This document shows positions 6,091-7,930 of a stretch of 7,930 nucleotides of DNA, one piece after another. Every line of letters begins with the position of its first letter. Within the stretch, counting starts at the first letter, position 1. Source of the stretch: Actinobacteria bacterium UBA4719 (GTDB lineage: Bacteria > Actinomycetota > Actinomycetes > Actinomycetales > Dermatophilaceae); NCBI GenBank assembly GCA_002404345.1, contig DHJN01000032.1:1-7930 (forward strand), read 5' to 3'. The translations under genes and the position numbers were made by a program. Under the pieces are notes generated by a model, which was given only the letters and a program-made list of their open reading frames with translations, was not told the origin of the DNA and did no database searches.

Positions 6091-7020
6091 ATGTCCCCGG
6101 CCTTTGCCGTCGTTGTCGTCGGTTCATTGAATGCAGACCTCACCATTACGACGGACCGCCTGCCGTCGGCGGGCGAGACCGTTGCCGGGCACGGCTTCAT
6201 GACCCGTCCCGGCGGCAAGGGCGCCAACCAGGCCGTGGCGGCGGCGCGACTCGGTAGCGCAGTGTCGCTCATCGGCGCAGTCGGAGACGATGCCTACGGC
6301 AGCATGCTCGTGCAAGCGGCCCACCGCGACGGCATCGACACGGACTCGATTGTCAGGATCGCCGATACTTCGACGGGGGTGGCTGTCATCGAGGTCGACG
6401 CCAACGGGGAGAACAGCATCGTCGTCTTCCCTGGCGCCAATGGCCGACTCGCGCCACACCACGTCGAGCAGGAAGCCGAACGCATAGCGGCAGCGGCGGT
6501 CGTCTGCCTGTGCCTCGAGAGTCCGCTCGAGACCATCATGACCGCGGCTCGACTGGGCCACCAGGCCGGCGCTACAGTGCTGCTCAACCTCTCGCCGTTC
6601 AGGAAGGTTCCAGCCCAGGTGCTGGCTGATGCGGACCTACTGCTGGTCAACGAGCACGAGGCGGCCCAGCTACTGGGGTCGACCGATCCCACCATCGACT
6701 GGGATGCCACCGCTCTCGGATTCACCGCTCGAGGTGTGGATGACGTGGTGGTGACCTTGGGCGCACGTGGGTCGATGGTCATCCAGGGCGGCCTGGAGAA
6801 CCTCCCAGTCCTCACTCCGATTCCTGCTGTGCCGACCCACGTCGTCGACACCACCGGTTGCGGGGACGCCTTCACTGGTGCGGTAGCAGACTCGTTGGCC
6901 CGCGGAGAGGGTTTGGTCGCAGCAGCCCGGCGAGCCGCAGTGGTAGCGTCGATGGCGGCGGCGACAGCAGGTGCCCAAGACTCATACCCCACCTTGGACG
7001 AAGTCAAAGTGCACGTTTGA
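6091..7020 (+). CDS. rbsK: Ribokinase
   Basis: This 309-residue cytoplasmic kinase of the PfkB/ribokinase family phosphorylates D-ribose with ATP to D-ribose 5-phosphate for the pentose phosphate pathway and nucleotide synthesis. The motifs are in order: VVGSLNADL (9-17) at the N-terminus, PGGKGANQAVAAARLG (40-55; PfkB signature 1), the lid and substrate region to FPGAN (113-117), NEHEAAQLLG (187-196), VVVTLGARGS (219-228; anion and nucleotide site) and VVDTTGCGDAFTGA (251-264; signature 2) with catalytic Asp259. Most ribokinases have DTTGAGD; here the Ala is Cys. The length is standard. The ATG at 6091 has GAGGAG (6078-6083) 7 bases upstream. Earlier in-frame starts add 24 residues with no family match. 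The gene is last in the operon, with no clear terminator in the 86 bases before the convergent gene. Confidence 0.95.
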   Translation: MSPAFAVVVVGSLNADLTITTDRLPSAGETVAGHGFMTRPGGKGANQAVAAARLGSAVSLIGAVGDDAYGSMLVQAAHRDGIDTDSIVRIADTSTGVAVIEVDANGENSIVVFPGANGRLAPHHVEQEAERIAAAAVVCLCLESPLETIMTAARLGHQAGATVLLNLSPFRKVPAQVLADADLLLVNEHEAAQLLGSTDPTIDWDATALGFTARGVDDVVVTLGARGSMVIQGGLENLPVLTPIPAVPTHVVDTTGCGDAFTGAVADSLARGEGLVAAARRAAVVASMAAATAGAQDSYPTLDEVKVHV

Positions 7021-7056
7021 GGACGTGGCGACGATGCTCGAGTGATTGTCCGTGGC

Positions 7057-7080
7057 GGATCCTCGACCGGTCAACGATCC
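7057..7080. other. 24-bp imperfect palindrome between convergent genes
   Basis: GGATC (7057-7061) and GATCC (7076-7080) flank a perfect GACCGGTC core (7065-7072). Twenty of the 24 positions are dyad-symmetric. It lies between the stop codons of rbsK and the minus-strand gene. The central core leaves little room for an RNA loop and there is no T-run, so it is a poor intrinsic terminator. It may be a protein-binding dyad or chance. Confidence 0.25.
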
Positions 7081-7106
7081 CTCTACGGAGTTTGGTCTTG
7101 CCGTTG

Positions 7107-7730
7107 CTACAGGACGGAGAAGCCCTTGGGCAGTGTGCCGCGGCCGGTTAGCGCGCGGAGAACGGTTTCGCCGGTTCCGACAGTCGCGGCGATGCGGGCG
7201 GCCAGGGAGGCGGCGTCGGCTAGGGCCTTGGGGGTTGAGGTCGCCGCTATCCCGGTGGCTGCGGCGATGTCGAGGGTGTGGACCGTGAGCTCGAAGGTGC
7301 GCGTCGCAAGCCATGCCGAGAGCTGCATCCCGCCGGCGGCGCTCTGGACGAGTTGCTCGCCATCCGCGCTGTTGAGTCTGATCGCAACATCCTTGACCAA
7401 GGCGCGGACGGCGAATGCGGGGTCGATACCCAGTGCTTCGGCATGGGTGCTGGCGCTAGCGGTGGCAGCGGCGACAGCCGCTGCGTAAACCGACGGATCC
7501 AATGTTCGACCTATGGCGTAGTAGGCCTCGGGAGAAGCGATGGTCATTGTCTGAGCCCGCTTGTCAAGGGTAGTGAGGACACCGCTGAGGGCGGCCGTGC
7601 TCGTGTGGCCGACCAGCTCCCGCAGGCTCCAGACTCCAAGGCCCGGGCTTTCCCACATCTCCTCAGGCACTTCCCTGACCAGATCAGCGAACACCTGCGC
7701 AGCCGCCAGGTAGCTTTCGTCTATGTCCAT
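7107..7730 (-). CDS. Mycothiol-dependent maleylpyruvate isomerase-like (DinB/MDMPI fold) metal-binding protein
   Basis: This 207-residue protein matches the MDMPI N-terminal/DinB-like family, four-helix-bundle metalloenzymes or transferases that in actinobacteria often use mycothiol. Near the N-terminus is the hallmark WESPGLGVWSLRELVGHTS (26-44) with His42. Later comes RTFELTVHTLDIAAATG (144-160) with Glu147 and His151. His42, Glu147 and His151 correspond to the His/Glu/His metal triad of maleylpyruvate isomerase. The C-terminal part (about 165-207) is Ala-rich and ends LTGRGTLPKGFSVL, a usual ending in this family. The substrate cannot be told from sequence. The ATG at 7730 fits the family's typical start (MDIDESYLAAA). 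An in-frame TTG at 7748, with a GGGTGG-like site before it, would add six residues and is possible. It is convergent to the rbs operon and has no evident link to ribose metabolism. Confidence 0.85.
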   Translation of the reverse strand: MDIDESYLAAAQVFADLVREVPEEMWESPGLGVWSLRELVGHTSTAALSGVLTTLDKRAQTMTIASPEAYYAIGRTLDPSVYAAAVAAATASASTHAEALGIDPAFAVRALVKDVAIRLNSADGEQLVQSAAGGMQLSAWLATRTFELTVHTLDIAAATGIAATSTPKALADAASLAARIAATVGTGETVLRALTGRGTLPKGFSVL

Positions 7731-7849
7731 GCGGAAACGGTCGCACAACTGAGGCCACCCTGCCGCTCTGCCCCGTCGGCCTCGCGTTCCGGTTCGGGAT
7801 GGTTCAGCGACACGACAAAGACCGGTCCAGCCGCGACGAGTCTGTGCAG

Positions 7850-7930
7850 TTATGGCATCACTTTGTACAGGTCGACAGTCGTCTCCTCGGGGGGCGTTGC
7901 AAACCCGCCCTCAATGCCTTGCTGCATCCG
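7850..7930 (-). CDS. C-terminal tail of an unidentified protein (partial, runs off the window)
   Basis: The minus strand is open from the window edge to TAA at 7850-7852 and encodes 26 residues that end PPEETTVDLYKVMP. The composition and clean C-terminus look like real coding sequence, but the piece is too short to identify. It lies upstream of the MDMPI-like gene on the same strand, with about 100 bases between them. A chance open frame is possible at this length. Confidence 0.35.
   Translation of the reverse strand, partial: RMQQGIEGGFATPPEETTVDLYKVMP

Noticed and set aside
1..7930. CRISPR array, intact insertion sequence or a new multigene system
   Set aside because: No short regularly spaced repeats, transposase motifs or terminal inverted repeats were seen, and the intact genes form a known ribose pathway plus a known family member.

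Overview
The window is GC-rich throughout, with strong G/C bias at third codon positions. Its genes point to an actinobacterium, probably from a mycothiol-producing lineage: the ribose transporter and kinase are of actinobacterial style, one gene belongs to the mycothiol-dependent maleylpyruvate isomerase-like family, and a decayed surface-protein repeat is of a type I associate with actinobacteria. Species cannot be read from the sequence.

The left quarter (1-1961) contains no intact gene that I can support and looks like a stretch of decayed pieces. The first 22 bases, read on the minus strand, resemble the anticodon-loop-to-T-arm part of a tRNA-Arg without a convincing 5' half, as an integration (att) scar would. 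Bases 429-707 hold a faint, frameshifted resemblance to a PTS phosphocarrier (HPr-like, then an enzyme I-like start). Bases 877-1308 (minus) are a fragment of a repeat-containing surface protein with one in-frame TAG. It abuts, head to head, a plus-strand fragment (1311-1893) that is the C-terminal half of a LacI-family repressor, frameshifted several times and lacking its DNA-binding domain.

The centre (1962-7020) is an intact plus-strand ribose uptake and utilisation operon in the order rbsA-rbsC-rbsB-rbsD-rbsK. RbsB, a lipoprotein, captures ribose outside the membrane. RbsC forms the channel and RbsA, with two ATPase domains, powers import. RbsD converts beta-pyranose to the furanose form, and RbsK phosphorylates it to ribose 5-phosphate. 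rbsA and rbsC overlap by 8 bases. Hairpins sit just before rbsB (4502-4516) and just after it (5501-5535), the latter without a U-run, so it is more likely an mRNA stabiliser or partial attenuator than a full terminator.

The right end carries a convergent minus-strand gene (7107-7730) for a DinB/MDMPI-fold protein with its His/Glu/His metal triad, then the C-terminal tail of another minus-strand gene running off the edge. The main biological point is that a complete ribose operon sits directly behind a wrecked LacI-type regulator, so local repression may have been lost. I see no CRISPR array, intact transposase, defence system or clearly new gene system.
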